Shown here piece by piece: positions 53,055 through 63,578 of a stretch of 64,000 nucleotides of DNA; position 1 is the first letter of the stretch; every line of letters begins with the position of its first letter. The stretch comes from Methanolobus tindarius DSM 2278 (GTDB lineage: Archaea > Halobacteriota > Methanosarcinia > Methanosarcinales > Methanosarcinaceae). The notes under the pieces were generated by a model. It worked only from the letters and a program-made list of their open reading frames with translations, did not search any database and had not been told where the DNA came from. The stretch spans positions 2,950,879 to 3,014,878 of the forward strand of contig NZ_AZAJ01000001.1 in NCBI RefSeq assembly GCF_000504205.1, written 5' to 3'. The translations under genes and the position numbers were made by a program.

Positions 53055-53666
53055 ATGAAAAAAGTGATACTTGCTTCAGCGTCCCCAAGAAGAAGTGAAC
53101 TGCTTTCCACTCTTATTGGTCCGAATTTTGAAATTATAGTTAGTTCCTATGACGAGAAAGAAGTTGAAGATCTGGCTCCTGCTGAACTGGTAATGCATCA
53201 CTCAAGGGAAAAAGCAATCGATGTTGCAGGAAAACTGAATGAAGGTATCATTATTTCTGCCGACACTGTTGTTGTATATGATGGAACTATTCTGGGCAAA
53301 CCAGATAACACAGACGATGCCAGAAGAATGCTTAAGGCATTAAGTGGCCAACAGATACAGGTAATTTCCGGAATCACTGTGATGGATATTGCCAGTGGTT
53401 CAGCAGTTACAGAACATGAGAGTACGGATATATGGATGCGCCAGATTTCGGATTCTTTAATAAGCAAATACATCAGTACCGGGGAAACCGAAGGAAAGGC
53501 AGGTGCCTTTGCCATTCAGGGAAAAGGCGCAATACTTGTTCAAAGAATTGAAGGCGATTTTTTCAATGTAGTCGGACTTCCGCTTTACAGGTTATCCAAG
53601 ATGCTTGATAAATTTGGAATCAATGTTCTGGATTACTCTTTTGGAAACGGAAACAGAACAAAATAG
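53055..53666 (+). CDS. maf: Maf family nucleotide pyrophosphatase
   Basis: 203 residues. ASASPRRSEL at the start, SADTVVVYDG, the loop AGAFAIQGKGA and GDFFNVVGLPL are the family hallmarks. Maf enzymes hydrolyse dTTP/UTP or modified nucleotides and so keep them out of nucleic acids. The sequence around IQGKGA suggests the YhdE-type subgroup (dTTP/UTP), with moderate certainty. Monocistronic, after a strong terminator. Confidence 0.93.
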   Translation: MKKVILASASPRRSELLSTLIGPNFEIIVSSYDEKEVEDLAPAELVMHHSREKAIDVAGKLNEGIIISADTVVVYDGTILGKPDNTDDARRMLKALSGQQIQVISGITVMDIASGSAVTEHESTDIWMRQISDSLISKYISTGETEGKAGAFAIQGKGAILVQRIEGDFFNVVGLPLYRLSKMLDKFGINVLDYSFGNGNRTK

Positions 53667-53726
53667 CAGAATAGTGCAAGTTATTGAATTATCAAATAAA
53701 AAAGAAAAGAAAGCCGATCTCCTGGA

Positions 53727-54677
53727 TCAGCAGTCTTTTTTCCAGCGTCTCAGAATTCCCATTGCGCAAAGCACTGCGACAATAAACATTGGTGTTTCAA
53801 ATCCGGGACTTTCAGCTTCATCTTCTGTAGCTGTTTCTTCCACTGCCTCTTCTTCTGGCATTTCTTCGATAGGTGAAGATGATGCTACAAGAGTGTATGT
53901 CGTGGGTGTTTCGAGTTTAAGGTCATGCAGTTTTATTGATGAAGTGGTTGCTGCACTGGAGGTAACTTCACCGTCCACAATAACATCCACATCGAAGCTG
54001 TAAGATTCATCTGCAGGAACTGTCATTCTTACAGTGGCTCTTGTCCTCTGGTTATTTTCAAGATTGGAGGCAATTGCACTGCCTGAATATCTTGTGTAAT
54101 CATCAACAATTGCTGTGACAACCACAGTTATCTTATTCGCCTCATCTCCCTGATTGTAAAGGCCGGGGGATGCTTCAAATATAATATCTTCACCATAGTT
54201 AGTTGCCTGAATAGTTTCGATCATAAGGTCAGTAAGTATTACATTTGGAACTTCGTCACTTACGTCACTAACCAGGCGGACATAGGTTGAAGAATCATCC
54301 ACAAGGCTGCCATCCTCGAAAAGCTCAATAACAACAAGTTGCTCTCCACTTTTTGGAACATTTAAGGAAACTGTCTTGTATGACTGCTCCTGTGCCTTCA
54401 GATAGCCAACACTTTCCTCATGTTCTGCAGTAATAAGATTTGTCGAAGGGTCCTTTGATTTCACTTTAAGGCTAAGTGAACCAGTGTCAGTTGTTAATGG
54501 GTTCTGTATGTAAGCTGTAACTTTAAGTTCGAACTCTTCGTCAGCCGGTGTCGACATTACATCCACATTGGTGATTACCGGATGTGGTGTTTCTTCGATC
54601 ATGTTTTGGTTAATGCACCCGCTGGAGACGCAAAAAGCAAAAATGAAAAAGAAAAGCAGAAGGTTCATAACTTTCAT
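53727..54677 (-). CDS. Surface lipoprotein with PGF-CTERM signal
   Basis: 316 residues. The N-terminus has a lipobox (FAFCVSSGC) and the C-terminus ESPGFETPMFIVAVLCAMG plus RRWKKDC, a PGF-CTERM anchor. Two CARDB-like Ig modules lie between, including GSLSLKVKSKDPS and a second with FDVDVIVDGEV. Both ends might be lipid-linked, which is unusual. It follows the next lipoprotein gene after eight bases in one operon, and both bear similar adhesin-like domains. Confidence 0.85.
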   Translation of the reverse strand: MKVMNLLLFFFIFAFCVSSGCINQNMIEETPHPVITNVDVMSTPADEEFELKVTAYIQNPLTTDTGSLSLKVKSKDPSTNLITAEHEESVGYLKAQEQSYKTVSLNVPKSGEQLVVIELFEDGSLVDDSSTYVRLVSDVSDEVPNVILTDLMIETIQATNYGEDIIFEASPGLYNQGDEANKITVVVTAIVDDYTRYSGSAIASNLENNQRTRATVRMTVPADESYSFDVDVIVDGEVTSSAATTSSIKLHDLKLETPTTYTLVASSSPIEEMPEEEAVEETATEDEAESPGFETPMFIVAVLCAMGILRRWKKDC

Positions 54678-54685
54678 GTTATCGC

Positions 54686-55495
54686 CTACAGCTTGACTGT
54701 CAGTATAAGTGTCTGCTCATCTACAACATTATCGCCGTACATAAGTTTGACATAGACATCTGTTTCTCCGTTTGGAGCATCATCCTTTACAGGTATCTGA
54801 ATACCCTTGGTGTATGATGTTCCGCTTCTGGCCATTGCTTCGTTAATTTCCATTGAAGTATCGTTAGCAATGAGTTCGTTGTCCACGTCAAATTCAACTG
54901 TCAGAAGACCCACTGGTATTGTACTCTGTCCATGGTTCTTTACAGAGAATGATATGGTTGCATTTGTTCCTTTCTTAAGTTCCCATGTTTCGGATGATGC
55001 TGTACGCAGTGAACTCATGTTCTCAACAAATCCAAGGAACTGGAGTTGTACATCAGGTGTTATTATTACATCAACTGGTACTGACTTTGTCTTTGTAATC
55101 TGCTTACCTTCCTCATCCATTCCGGAAAGGTAACTGACTGTCACGGCAGAGTCATTAACATCTGTGTTAAATGCAGGTGCCGTTATTTTCGCATTCAGGA
55201 CTGATGACTGAGCAGTAGTTTCTTTACCTGCTATGTTCAGTGATCCTGTTCCTGTAACTGTGAATGGTATGAAACCTGAAACAGTTACTGATTCAATTGC
55301 CTGTGTATCATTGTTCGTTACTGTAAGCGTTATGTCCTGTTCCTGGAATTCTTTAATAACTACAGGGTTGGTGCTGACAAATACATTGTCAGGACTGACT
55401 GGGTCAGCTGACTGCACCGTGTCTGTACATCCGGAAACCAGCACCATTGCCAGTATGGACATTGCTATAATTATCTTTCGGACTAGTTCTGTCAT
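54686..55495 (-). CDS. Surface lipoprotein with Ig-like domains
   Basis: 269 residues. The signal IIIAMSILAMVLVSGC is a lipobox. The mature part holds two beta-sandwich modules: ITLTVTNNDTQAIESVTV and later ATISFSVKNHGQSTIPVG, typical of CARDB/COG1361-like proteins. It has no C-terminal anchor. GAGGTAG precedes the ATG. It is the first gene of the two-gene operon with the PGF-CTERM lipoprotein; together they may build a surface structure. Confidence 0.85.
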   Translation of the reverse strand: MTELVRKIIIAMSILAMVLVSGCTDTVQSADPVSPDNVFVSTNPVVIKEFQEQDITLTVTNNDTQAIESVTVSGFIPFTVTGTGSLNIAGKETTAQSSVLNAKITAPAFNTDVNDSAVTVSYLSGMDEEGKQITKTKSVPVDVIITPDVQLQFLGFVENMSSLRTASSETWELKKGTNATISFSVKNHGQSTIPVGLLTVEFDVDNELIANDTSMEINEAMARSGTSYTKGIQIPVKDDAPNGETDVYVKLMYGDNVVDEQTLILTVKL

Positions 55496-55682
55496 ATATA
55501 ACTACCTCACTTTTGAAAGTACTCAAAAGTTTAAATATTCTTTGTTATTTTTTTCTAATGATATAATAATTTTAAATTAAAAATAAATTGATTTAAGGGT
55601 AATTAATCCAAAATGTACACCGGAATTGCTTTCTATGCATTGGTTCTTATAGATATAATTAAACAATATTCTGAGGTCTGAC

Positions 55683-56714
55683 ATGTCTGGTTTAACTGCA
55701 AAAGAAAGGTTTATCCGTTCCCTTGAAGGAAAAGAGGTGGATAAAGTTCCTGTCTGTTCAGTCACACAAACAGGAGTTGTAGAGCTTATGGAGATTACAG
55801 GTTCAAAGTGGCCGCAGGCCCACTATGATCCTGAAATGATGGCAACACTTGCAATAGCAGGTAATACAATTGCCGGACTTGAGGCTGTAAGATTTCCTTT
55901 TTGCAATACGGTGATCCCTGAAACCCTGGGCTGTATTTTTAATGAAGGGTCTATAGATACGCAACCTTACCAGCTGGATTTCCCATGCAAAACAAAAGAA
56001 GATGCAGCAAACTTCTCAATTCCTGCTGACCTGGCTAAAAGCAGAAGAATTGAAATAATGCTGAAGACTGCAGAGATAATCAAAGACAGGATTTCAGATG
56101 ATATTCCTCTTGTAGCAGGAATGATAGGACCAGCTTCTATTGCTTTTTATCTTTCAGGTGCAAAGAATTACCTTCACTGGTGTATTACTGATCCGGAACT
56201 TTTGAAACGGCTCATGAAGCTTGGGACAGAGATCTGCATTGAATATTCCAATTTACTCTTTGAAAGAGGTGTGGATGCAGTAGTAATCATAGATTCTGAA
56301 GCCGGACCAGATCTATTGCCACCACCTCTGTTTACTGAACTTGTTCTTCCAGAGTACCATTTACTAACATCTGAAATGAAAGGTCACAAAATTTTGCATA
56401 TCTGCGGTGATGCCACAGATATTCTGGATCCAATGGCTAATTCAGGATTTGAAGGTTTGAGTATTGAGGAAAGGACTGATCTTTCCTATGCAAAGAGCAT
56501 TGTTGGAGACAGGGCCTGTTTAATAGGTAATCTGTCACCTGCTGCTACCCTTTTATCAAAATCAACAGACCAGATAAAAAAGGAAGCAAAACAATGCATT
56601 GAGGACGGAGCAGGAATACTTGCACCTGGTTGTGGTATAGCTCCACGGACACCGGTTGAAAATATTAAGGCTTTTGTGGCTTCCAGGGACGAATATTACA
56701 AAGAACAAGGTTGA
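55683..56714 (+). CDS. mtaA: Methylcobamide:coenzyme M methyltransferase
   Basis: 343 residues, a TIM-barrel of the MtaA/UroD family. Zinc ligands are H239 and C241 in ILHICGDATD and C317 in LAPGCGIA, matching the known H-x-C...C pattern. The enzyme moves the methyl group from methyl-MtaC to coenzyme M, giving methyl-CoM for methanogenesis. MtaA and MtbA (methylamine) are close; the similarity and the mtaCB operon in the window favour mtaA, not proven. Codon bias is milder than that of mtaCB. GAGGTCTGAC precedes the ATG. Confidence 0.88.
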   Translation: MSGLTAKERFIRSLEGKEVDKVPVCSVTQTGVVELMEITGSKWPQAHYDPEMMATLAIAGNTIAGLEAVRFPFCNTVIPETLGCIFNEGSIDTQPYQLDFPCKTKEDAANFSIPADLAKSRRIEIMLKTAEIIKDRISDDIPLVAGMIGPASIAFYLSGAKNYLHWCITDPELLKRLMKLGTEICIEYSNLLFERGVDAVVIIDSEAGPDLLPPPLFTELVLPEYHLLTSEMKGHKILHICGDATDILDPMANSGFEGLSIEERTDLSYAKSIVGDRACLIGNLSPAATLLSKSTDQIKKEAKQCIEDGAGILAPGCGIAPRTPVENIKAFVASRDEYYKEQG

Positions 56715-56868
56715 AACGAAACCAGAATCCTTTAATTATATTTTTTGTTTTCTTTTTGTTTTCAATAGTCATATTCTCTTTTTGATTTTGTTCACTTCAT
56801 CTATGATTACATACAATTTTTATTTTATAATCGCATAATATGTGCAGCCTTCAAAGAGGTTTTATCGA

Positions 56869-57780
56869 TTGAAAGGATGGATACTGTACAAAACTGCTCA
56901 GAATTCCCTGAGCCCGGATGCTTATGAAATTCATCGTCTTATAGAGACAGCAGGGAAAAAAGGTATTGATATTGAGGTTGTGTCCCCGGACCTATTTGAC
57001 CTGCTGGTTACACGTGAAGACAGAAAAAGCATATTGCTTAATGGTGAAGTTGTACCATTGCCTGATTTCCTTCTACCACGTATGGGTGCAGGAACTTCTT
57101 ATTTTGGAATGGCAGTTATACGTCACCTGGAAAAACTTGGGGTATATATCGTAAACTCTGCGCAGTCAATTGATACTGTAAAGGATAAACTCTATTCACA
57201 GCAGATACTTGCAGGTCATAATATTCCTGTGCCACGTACAATGCTTGGAAAATACCCTATCGATGATACACTTGTAGAAAAATACCTGAAGTTCCCTCTT
57301 GTTGTGAAGACACTTTCCGGTTCAATGGGAAAAGGAATTTTTTTGTGTGAAAATAAATTACAGTTTAATGATCTGATGGGGCTTATACACGTGACAAGTC
57401 CTAAACTGAACATAATCCTTCAGGAATTCATCAAAAGCAGTCATGGAAAGGACCTCAGGGTCTTTGTTGTAGGCGGAAGACCGATTGCATGTATTGAAAG
57501 GAAATCAAGTGACAATAATTTCAAGGCTAATTATTCACGTGGAGGACAGGTTTCCAGATTTAGCATGACACCTGAAGTTAAATGGCTTGCAACAGAAACC
57601 GCAAGATTGTTCGGACTTGATATTGCAGGCATTGATCTTCTTTTTGATGGAAAACATTTCAGGGTCTGTGAGGCAAATTCATCCCCGGGATTTAAAGGTA
57701 TTGAAAGTTGCTGTGATATTGATATTGCTGATGAGATATACAATTTCATAAAGATACGTCTTGGTCGCTTTGAAGATTAG
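56869..57780 (+). CDS. RimK family ATP-grasp ligase (MptN/CofF-like)
   Basis: 303 residues from a TTG at 56869 that follows AGAGGT at eight bases; a GTG at 56842 lies close to the predicted transcription start. The ATP-grasp core has FPLVVKTLSGSMGKGIF, LQEFIKSSHGKDLRVF and CEANSSPGFKGIE. RimK-type enzymes add glutamate to cofactors or proteins. In methanogens the likely products are tetrahydrosarcinapterin (MptN) or gamma/alpha-glutamyl F420 (CofF). I cannot tell which from sequence alone. Confidence 0.88.
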   Translation: MKGWILYKTAQNSLSPDAYEIHRLIETAGKKGIDIEVVSPDLFDLLVTREDRKSILLNGEVVPLPDFLLPRMGAGTSYFGMAVIRHLEKLGVYIVNSAQSIDTVKDKLYSQQILAGHNIPVPRTMLGKYPIDDTLVEKYLKFPLVVKTLSGSMGKGIFLCENKLQFNDLMGLIHVTSPKLNIILQEFIKSSHGKDLRVFVVGGRPIACIERKSSDNNFKANYSRGGQVSRFSMTPEVKWLATETARLFGLDIAGIDLLFDGKHFRVCEANSSPGFKGIESCCDIDIADEIYNFIKIRLGRFED

Positions 57781-58080
57781 TGTCTTAAAGGGAAGTTAAA
57801 CATTTATACAGTATAATATTACCATATTTTTCTTTTTCAAGATGTATATCGACATTACAAGTTTCATTCTTTCTAGTAAATAAAGAACTGCTTGTTGAAA
57901 GTGGGTACTTGAAAGAAAGACGGCAGTTTTATTCCGGGTCCAATTTTACAACACTACTTTTATATAGCTAATATTTATATAATACTGTGTGCAAATGAGT
58001 AACATGTGTATTGTATTGAAGGACTTAATTAAGCAATTGCTTAGAGGAAATTAATAATAGAGTTAAAGGGATGCGATCGA
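57781..58080 (+). promoter_or_regulatory. Promoter region of the first Cache chemoreceptor
   Basis: No gene. TATA-like boxes TTTTATATAG (about 57958) and TTTATATAAT (about 57976) lead to a start near 58000 and a leader of about 80 nt. The same ATATTTATATAAT core occurs before the second chemoreceptor near 60365, so the duplication probably included the promoter. Confidence 0.5.
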
Positions 58081-60132
58081 TTGAATTTTAAAAACATTAC
58101 AATTAACAAGAAGATCATTGCTTTTGCTTTGATCCTTACTATACTGCCAATGACAGCAGTTGGAATATTTGCTTACGACCAAACAGCCAATGCTATTCGT
58201 GAACAATTGCATGAAAGACTTGATGAACAGGTATCCATGGAAGAGCAATATGTAGAAGCGATTTTTAATATTGCCCAGGAAAACCTGGTAGCAAGTGCAG
58301 GAGTTGCAGATGAGGCGTTCTATTCGACTGGTGAGCCGACACTATCAGATGGAAATATGGTTCTTGGAGAGGATTACGTTGTTAATGGAAATAATGAAAT
58401 TGTAGACCATGTCAAAGAACAAACCGGAAGTGAAGTATCCATATTTCAGGTTCAGGATGGATATGCAACGAGAATCTCAACTACAACTACTAATTCAGAT
58501 GGCAGTCGCGCACTTGGTTCAAGAATATCAGATGAAGTATATACTTCGGTTGTAACCAATGGCAAAACATACACAGGTCGTGCCAGTGTACTGGGCGAGT
58601 ATTTTTTGGCTTATTACACCCCGGTCAAAGATGCAAGTGGAAATACAATTGGTATCCTTTCAATAGGTATTCCTGAAGAGGTTTATCGTCTAAGGATAAA
58701 AGAGCAGATGTCCAGTATTGTTTTTGGTGAAACCGGATACATGTATGTAATGGATTCCAATGGTGATGTGATAATTCACCCAAGCATAGAAGGTGACAAC
58801 CTCCTTGAAAACGACTTTGCAAAAGAGATGGTTGCTAACAAGGAAGGAAGAGTCAACTATATCTGGAACGGACGTGAGAAAACAGTAAGCTATTCTTATT
58901 ATCCTGAAAAGGACTGGATAATTGCTTCAGGAACTTATATTGATGAATTTGAAGCACCTGTAAGAGCTATCAGAAATGGTCTTATTGCGGCAATCGTTGT
59001 CTTTGCACTTTTGGGTTCAGCAGCTGCACTTCTTATGGGCAGATCCATTTCAAGAGGAATTCAGAAAATTGTTACAGACTTCAAGCAGATATCAGATGAT
59101 GCGCTGGAAGGCAAAATTAACAGACGTGCAGAGCCTGATGTAGATATTGATTTCATAGCGATTCCGGCAGGTCTGAATGAAATACTCAATTCGCTTACCA
59201 ATGTTATTAATGTAGTCAGGGATAGTGCAGATAGTGTTGCTTCTACCGCAGAAGAAATGTCTGCTTCTATTGAGGAAATGACTGCTGCTTCAGCAGAAAT
59301 ATCAGATACTGTTGGTGAGATTGCAAAGGGTTCACAGGAGCAGTCCTCCAGGGCCGATGATGTGGCAAAGACCATGAATGACATGACCATCAGTGTCCAG
59401 GATATTGCTAACAGCGCACAGAATGCAGCTGAAGCAGCAAATGCTGCCAGGGACTTTATCTTCAATGTAGGCATGCAGTCCAAGGAAATGCTTACCCAGA
59501 TGGACGCTATTAAGGGTGCCACCAACACTTCATCAAGTGTAATTAAAGAACTTGAATCAAAGTCCAACCAGATTGGTGAGATTGTGGATATTATCACAAG
59601 CATTGCTGATCAGACCAACCTGCTTGCTCTTAATGCTGCTATTGAAGCTGCAAGGGCAGGAGAACACGGACGAGGATTTGCTGTTGTTGCAGATGAGGTA
59701 AGAAAGCTTGCTGAAAACTCAGGAACTGCAGCATCACAAATCGCAGAATTGCTTACTGAGATTAAAAACGGAACACATGAAGCAGTATCATCCATGGACG
59801 CAGGTTCTCAGACTGTAGAAAATGGTGTAGCTGCACTTTCAGGCACAGTTGAAGCTGTGCAGAAAATTGTCGAAGAGAGTAACAGGATAGCTGTAATGGC
59901 TGAGAATATTGCTGCTGCTGCAGAAGAACAGTCCGCTTCCATTGAGGAAGTAACTGCCACTGTTGATGAAGTTGCATCCATTTCCCAGGAAGCAGCTGCA
60001 GGTACCCAGCAGACTTCAGCAGCAATGGAACAGCAGAGTGCAACAGTACAGGAGATATCCAAGAGCTCACAGTTGCTTGCTGAGATGGCTTCTGATATGC
60101 AGGAAATTGTTGGAAAATATGTTACTGAATAA
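58081..60132 (+). CDS. Cache-HAMP methyl-accepting chemotaxis protein
   Basis: 683 residues from a TTG start. Membrane helix 1 is about 12-32, an extracellular Cache sensor fills about 35-290 ([16 protein letters not shown], and [15 protein letters not shown]), helix 2 is 300-321, then HAMP, then the signalling domain with its tip near 500-545 ([20 protein letters not shown]). It transmits ligand signals to CheA for taxis. The next gene is a close paralogue; long identical DNA stretches mark a recent tandem duplication. Confidence 0.95.
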   Translation: MNFKNITINKKIIAFALILTILPMTAVGIFAYDQTANAIREQLHERLDEQVSMEEQYVEAIFNIAQENLVASAGVADEAFYSTGEPTLSDGNMVLGEDYVVNGNNEIVDHVKEQTGSEVSIFQVQDGYATRISTTTTNSDGSRALGSRISDEVYTSVVTNGKTYTGRASVLGEYFLAYYTPVKDASGNTIGILSIGIPEEVYRLRIKEQMSSIVFGETGYMYVMDSNGDVIIHPSIEGDNLLENDFAKEMVANKEGRVNYIWNGREKTVSYSYYPEKDWIIASGTYIDEFEAPVRAIRNGLIAAIVVFALLGSAAALLMGRSISRGIQKIVTDFKQISDDALEGKINRRAEPDVDIDFIAIPAGLNEILNSLTNVINVVRDSADSVASTAEEMSASIEEMTAASAEISDTVGEIAKGSQEQSSRADDVAKTMNDMTISVQDIANSAQNAAEAANAARDFIFNVGMQSKEMLTQMDAIKGATNTSSSVIKELESKSNQIGEIVDIITSIADQTNLLALNAAIEAARAGEHGRGFAVVADEVRKLAENSGTAASQIAELLTEIKNGTHEAVSSMDAGSQTVENGVAALSGTVEAVQKIVEESNRIAVMAENIAAAAEEQSASIEEVTATVDEVASISQEAAAGTQQTSAAMEQQSATVQEISKSSQLLAEMASDMQEIVGKYVTE

Positions 60133-60144
60133 TAAGACTGCATA

Positions 60145-60203
60145 CAGGTCCACATGGGCCTGAACAATACACATGAGGGTTGCACCCCTCTACTCTTTTT
60201 TTT
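60145..60203 (+). terminator. Two hairpins and T-run after the first chemoreceptor
   Basis: CAGGTCC-ACAT-GGGCCTG (60145-60162) is followed by GAGGG-TTGCAC-CCCTC (60175-60190) and eight T at 60196-60203. Confidence 0.65.
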
Positions 60204-60473
60204 CTTTTTCTCCACCAGATCTGTTTTATTACTTTAGTTTCTCAGATTTTTTGTCAGATTTAATGCATAATTACTTTTGTATATACATGAATCTCAATAG
60301 TATCTTTTCTATATCTTTGAGTATCGAGCTTAAATTTTGAAGAAGTAATTTATGAGAACCAGTATATTTATATAATTATGCAGACTATATAAGTCAGATG
60401 ATGTGCAATATATACACAATTGCATTTAAGAAATACACTTCATTACCATGAGTAAATTTACGGATGTGGTTCT
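60204..60473 (+). promoter_or_regulatory. Promoter region of the second Cache chemoreceptor
   Basis: No gene. TATTTATATAAT near 60363-60374 is a good TATA box; the leader would be about 80 nt and ends with GGTTCT before the TTG start. Confidence 0.5.
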
Positions 60474-62543
60474 TTGAATTTAACTAAATCTTTAAATCTT
60501 AAAAACGTAACAATAAGCAAGAAAATTATAATATTTGCGTTGATTCTCACAATAGTGCCGGTTACTGCGGTTGGTATATTCGCTTACGATCAGACTTCAA
60601 GTGCTATTCATGACTTATTATACGAAAGACTTGATGAACAGGTCATGATGGAAGAGCAGTACATAGATGCTGTCTTTTCAGTAGCCTTAGAAAGCCTGGT
60701 TTCAAATGCAGGCGTTGCAGAAGAAGCATTTTATTCACGTGGAAATCCATCGATATCAGATGGAAATATGGTTCTTGGCGAGGATTACGTTGTTAATGGA
60801 AATAATGAAATCGTTGACAACGTGAAAAAACAAACCGGTAGTGAAGTATCAATATTTGAGGTACAGAACGGATATGCAACCAGGATATCTACAACCACTA
60901 CAAATTCTGATGGTAGCCGGGCACTTGGTTCAAGAATATCAGATGAAGTTTATAATACTGTTGTGAATAGTGGAAAAACATACACCGGACGTGCCAATGT
61001 TCTCGGAGAGTATTTCTTGGCATATTACAAACCAATTAAGGATACAAATGGAAAGACAATAGGTGTTCTTTCAATAGGTATTCCTGAAGAGGATTATCGC
61101 CTTCAGATTAAAGAACAGATGTCTGGAATTGTAATTGGTGAAACCGGTTATATGTATGTAATCGATTCCGAAGGTAATGAGATTATTCATCCGACTATTG
61201 AGGGAGAGAGTGTTGCACAATATGACTTTATCCAGGAAATGATTGCAAACAAGGAAGGTAGAATCACTTACACCTGGGAAGGCCGTGAAAAGGTAATGAG
61301 CTATGGATATTATCCGGATAAAGACTGGATCATAGCTACAGGAACCTATGTTGACGAGTTTGAAGCTCCTGTAAGAGCTATCAGAAACGGTCTGGTTGGG
61401 GCCGTAATTGTTTTCACTATACTTGGCGCTGCAGCTGCAATACTTATCAGCAGATCTATTTCAGGTGGAATCCAGAAGATAGTAGCAGATTTCAAGCAGA
61501 TATCAGATGATGCTCTTGAAGGTAAGATTAACACAAGGGCTGAAACAGATGTAGACATTGACTTTACAGCAATTCCTTCAGGTCTTAACGAAATATTGAG
61601 TTCACTTTCGTCTGTCATTGCTGTTGTCAGCAAGAGTGCAAATGGTGTTGCTTCAACAGCTGAGGAAATGTCTGCTTCCATTGAGGAAATGACAGCGGCT
61701 TCAAGTGAGATCTCAGATACCGTTGGTGAAATTGCAAGAGGTTCCCAGGAACAGTCTTCACGGACAGAAGATATTGCAAGAACCATGAATGACATGACAA
61801 TTGGTGTTCAGGACATTGCAAACAATGCTCAGAATGCAGCAGAAGCAGCAAATTCCGCAAGGGATTTCATTGCCAATGTAGGTCAGCAGTCAAGAGACCT
61901 TCTTACCCAGATGGATGCGATACAGAACGCTACTAACAGTTCATCAAGTGTAATTAAAGAACTTGAATCAAAGTCCAACCAGATTGGAGAGATTGTTGAC
62001 ATCATTACAAATATTGCAGATCAGACTAACCTGCTTGCTCTTAATGCTGCAATTGAAGCTGCAAGGGCTGGAGAACACGGACGTGGATTTGCTGTCGTTG
62101 CAGATGAGGTAAGAAAACTTGCTGAGAATTCAGGAACAGCAGCTTCACAGATTGCAGATCTGCTTACTGAAATCAAGGACGGTACACATGAAGCAGTAGC
62201 TTCTATGGATGATGGTACCAGAACGGTTGCTGAAGGTGTGACAGCACTTACAGGTACAGTTGAAGCAGTTCAGAGAATTGTTGAGGAAAGCGACAGGATT
62301 GCCCAGATGGCAGAAAGCATTGCTGCTGCAGCACAGGAGCAGTCTGCTTCTATTGAAGAGGTTACTGCAACGGTTGATGAGGTTGCATCAATTTCCCAGG
62401 GTTCCGCTTCAGGTACTGAACAGACCTCAGCAGCAGTGGAACAGCAGAATGCCACCATGCTGGAGATTACCAGGAGTTCCCAGGAACTTGCCCAGATGGC
62501 AACTGATATGCAGGAAATTGTTTCAAAATATGTTACAGAATAA
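60474..62543 (+). CDS. Cache-HAMP methyl-accepting chemotaxis protein, tandem paralogue
   Basis: 689 residues from a TTG start, with the same architecture as its upstream neighbour: helix 1 about 18-38, Cache domain, helix 2 about 306-327, HAMP, signalling tip near 506-550. The signalling halves are almost identical at protein level, and even the Cache domains are closely alike, with differences in loops such as TPVKDASGN versus KPIKDTNGK. The two may have slightly different ligands or form mixed arrays. Confidence 0.95.
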   Translation: MNLTKSLNLKNVTISKKIIIFALILTIVPVTAVGIFAYDQTSSAIHDLLYERLDEQVMMEEQYIDAVFSVALESLVSNAGVAEEAFYSRGNPSISDGNMVLGEDYVVNGNNEIVDNVKKQTGSEVSIFEVQNGYATRISTTTTNSDGSRALGSRISDEVYNTVVNSGKTYTGRANVLGEYFLAYYKPIKDTNGKTIGVLSIGIPEEDYRLQIKEQMSGIVIGETGYMYVIDSEGNEIIHPTIEGESVAQYDFIQEMIANKEGRITYTWEGREKVMSYGYYPDKDWIIATGTYVDEFEAPVRAIRNGLVGAVIVFTILGAAAAILISRSISGGIQKIVADFKQISDDALEGKINTRAETDVDIDFTAIPSGLNEILSSLSSVIAVVSKSANGVASTAEEMSASIEEMTAASSEISDTVGEIARGSQEQSSRTEDIARTMNDMTIGVQDIANNAQNAAEAANSARDFIANVGQQSRDLLTQMDAIQNATNSSSSVIKELESKSNQIGEIVDIITNIADQTNLLALNAAIEAARAGEHGRGFAVVADEVRKLAENSGTAASQIADLLTEIKDGTHEAVASMDDGTRTVAEGVTALTGTVEAVQRIVEESDRIAQMAESIAAAAQEQSASIEEVTATVDEVASISQGSASGTEQTSAAVEQQNATMLEITRSSQELAQMATDMQEIVSKYVTE

Positions 62544-62560
62544 GGAATTAATAGGAGTGT

Positions 62561-62588
62561 CAGGAGTGTTTTTCACTCCTGCTTTTTT
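62561..62588 (+). terminator. Strong terminator after the second chemoreceptor
   Basis: CAGGAGTG-TTTTT-CACTCCTG, a perfect 8-bp stem followed by CTTTTTT. Confidence 0.85.
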
Positions 62589-62896
62589 ATTTTCATAGTT
62601 ACTTTTCCATATTTATTGGTACTTTTTTTCTCTTCATTCTTTCACTTATTCACTTTTTTCTATTTTCTTATTTTCTTATTTCTTATTTAACAGTCTGTTG
62701 CCAATGATTTTATATTCTAGTTCCGTCTTTTCGTTACCTGTGCGTCAAATGCGTCAATTATAAGTATTTGAAATGTAAAAATATCTAATTGTCAGTATAT
62801 AAATATAGGATCATTTTGGAAGATCCTCTTGGGTCTGACATTACTAAGCCGGAAAGATGAGAATAGACATGGAGAAGTTGATAATAAAGTGATAAT
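62589..62896 (+). promoter_or_regulatory. Pyrimidine-rich intergenic region and DJ-1 promoter
   Basis: No gene. A CT/T-rich stretch (62600-62690) is followed by a direct repeat GCGTCAA at 62752 and a TATA-like TATATAAATATA near 62796. GTGAT lies three bases before the ATG at 62897. Confidence 0.4.
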
Positions 62897-63439
62897 ATGC
62901 CAGGATCAGATCTAGATAGTAAAAAAGTTTTAATGGTCGTTGCACAGGAAGGTTTCAGGGATGAGGAGTTCTTTGAGCCCAGGGAAGTTTTTGAGGATGC
63001 AGGTGTAACTATTACCATTGCAAGTAAAACCACCAATGAGGCTTCCGGTGTTCTTGGAAGGTCTGTAAAACCTGATGTTGCAATTGATAAAGTTATTATT
63101 GCAGAGTATGATGCAATTGTTATATCCGGCGGTCCGGGTTCAAGAAAGTACCTGTGGTCTGATAAGAACCTCAGGGAACTTGTCGCAGAGGCATTTGAGC
63201 AGGAAAAAGTTGTTGCCGCTATTTGTATTTCTCCTGTGGTTCTTGCAAGGGCAGGTGTCCTTGAGAGTAAGAAGGCTACTGTGTTTAAGGATCCTGAGTC
63301 TATAAAAGAGCTTGAGAAGGGTGGAGCTATCTATGAGGATGAGAGTGTGATCGTTGTGGATAATGTTGTTACCGGAAGGGATCCGGCAAGCGCTGAAGAG
63401 TTTGGCGAGGCAATTATTGAAGTTCTGGAGAACCTTTAA
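62897..63439 (+). CDS. DJ-1/PfpI family protein
   Basis: 180 residues. The family elements are VLMVVAQEGFRDEEFFEP with a catalytic-type glutamate, VISGGPGSRKYLW and the nucleophile cysteine in AAICISPVVLARAG; a canonical histidine after the Cys is replaced by Ile-Ser, as in many DJ-1 relatives. Members act as glyoxalases, deglycases (debated), chaperones or proteases. Cytoplasmic. Monocistronic. Confidence 0.9.
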   Translation: MPGSDLDSKKVLMVVAQEGFRDEEFFEPREVFEDAGVTITIASKTTNEASGVLGRSVKPDVAIDKVIIAEYDAIVISGGPGSRKYLWSDKNLRELVAEAFEQEKVVAAICISPVVLARAGVLESKKATVFKDPESIKELEKGGAIYEDESVIVVDNVVTGRDPASAEEFGEAIIEVLENL

Positions 63440-63578
63440 GAATTGAATTCATTATTGAAAAGTATGAGCCGGATTCCCGGCTTAACTTTTAAACCTGATT
63501 TATCTGTGGATCAATCCTGCTTTTGCTGTAATCCTGTTTTGTTATTATCCAGTTTTTACGATTAAATCCTGTTAAGAT

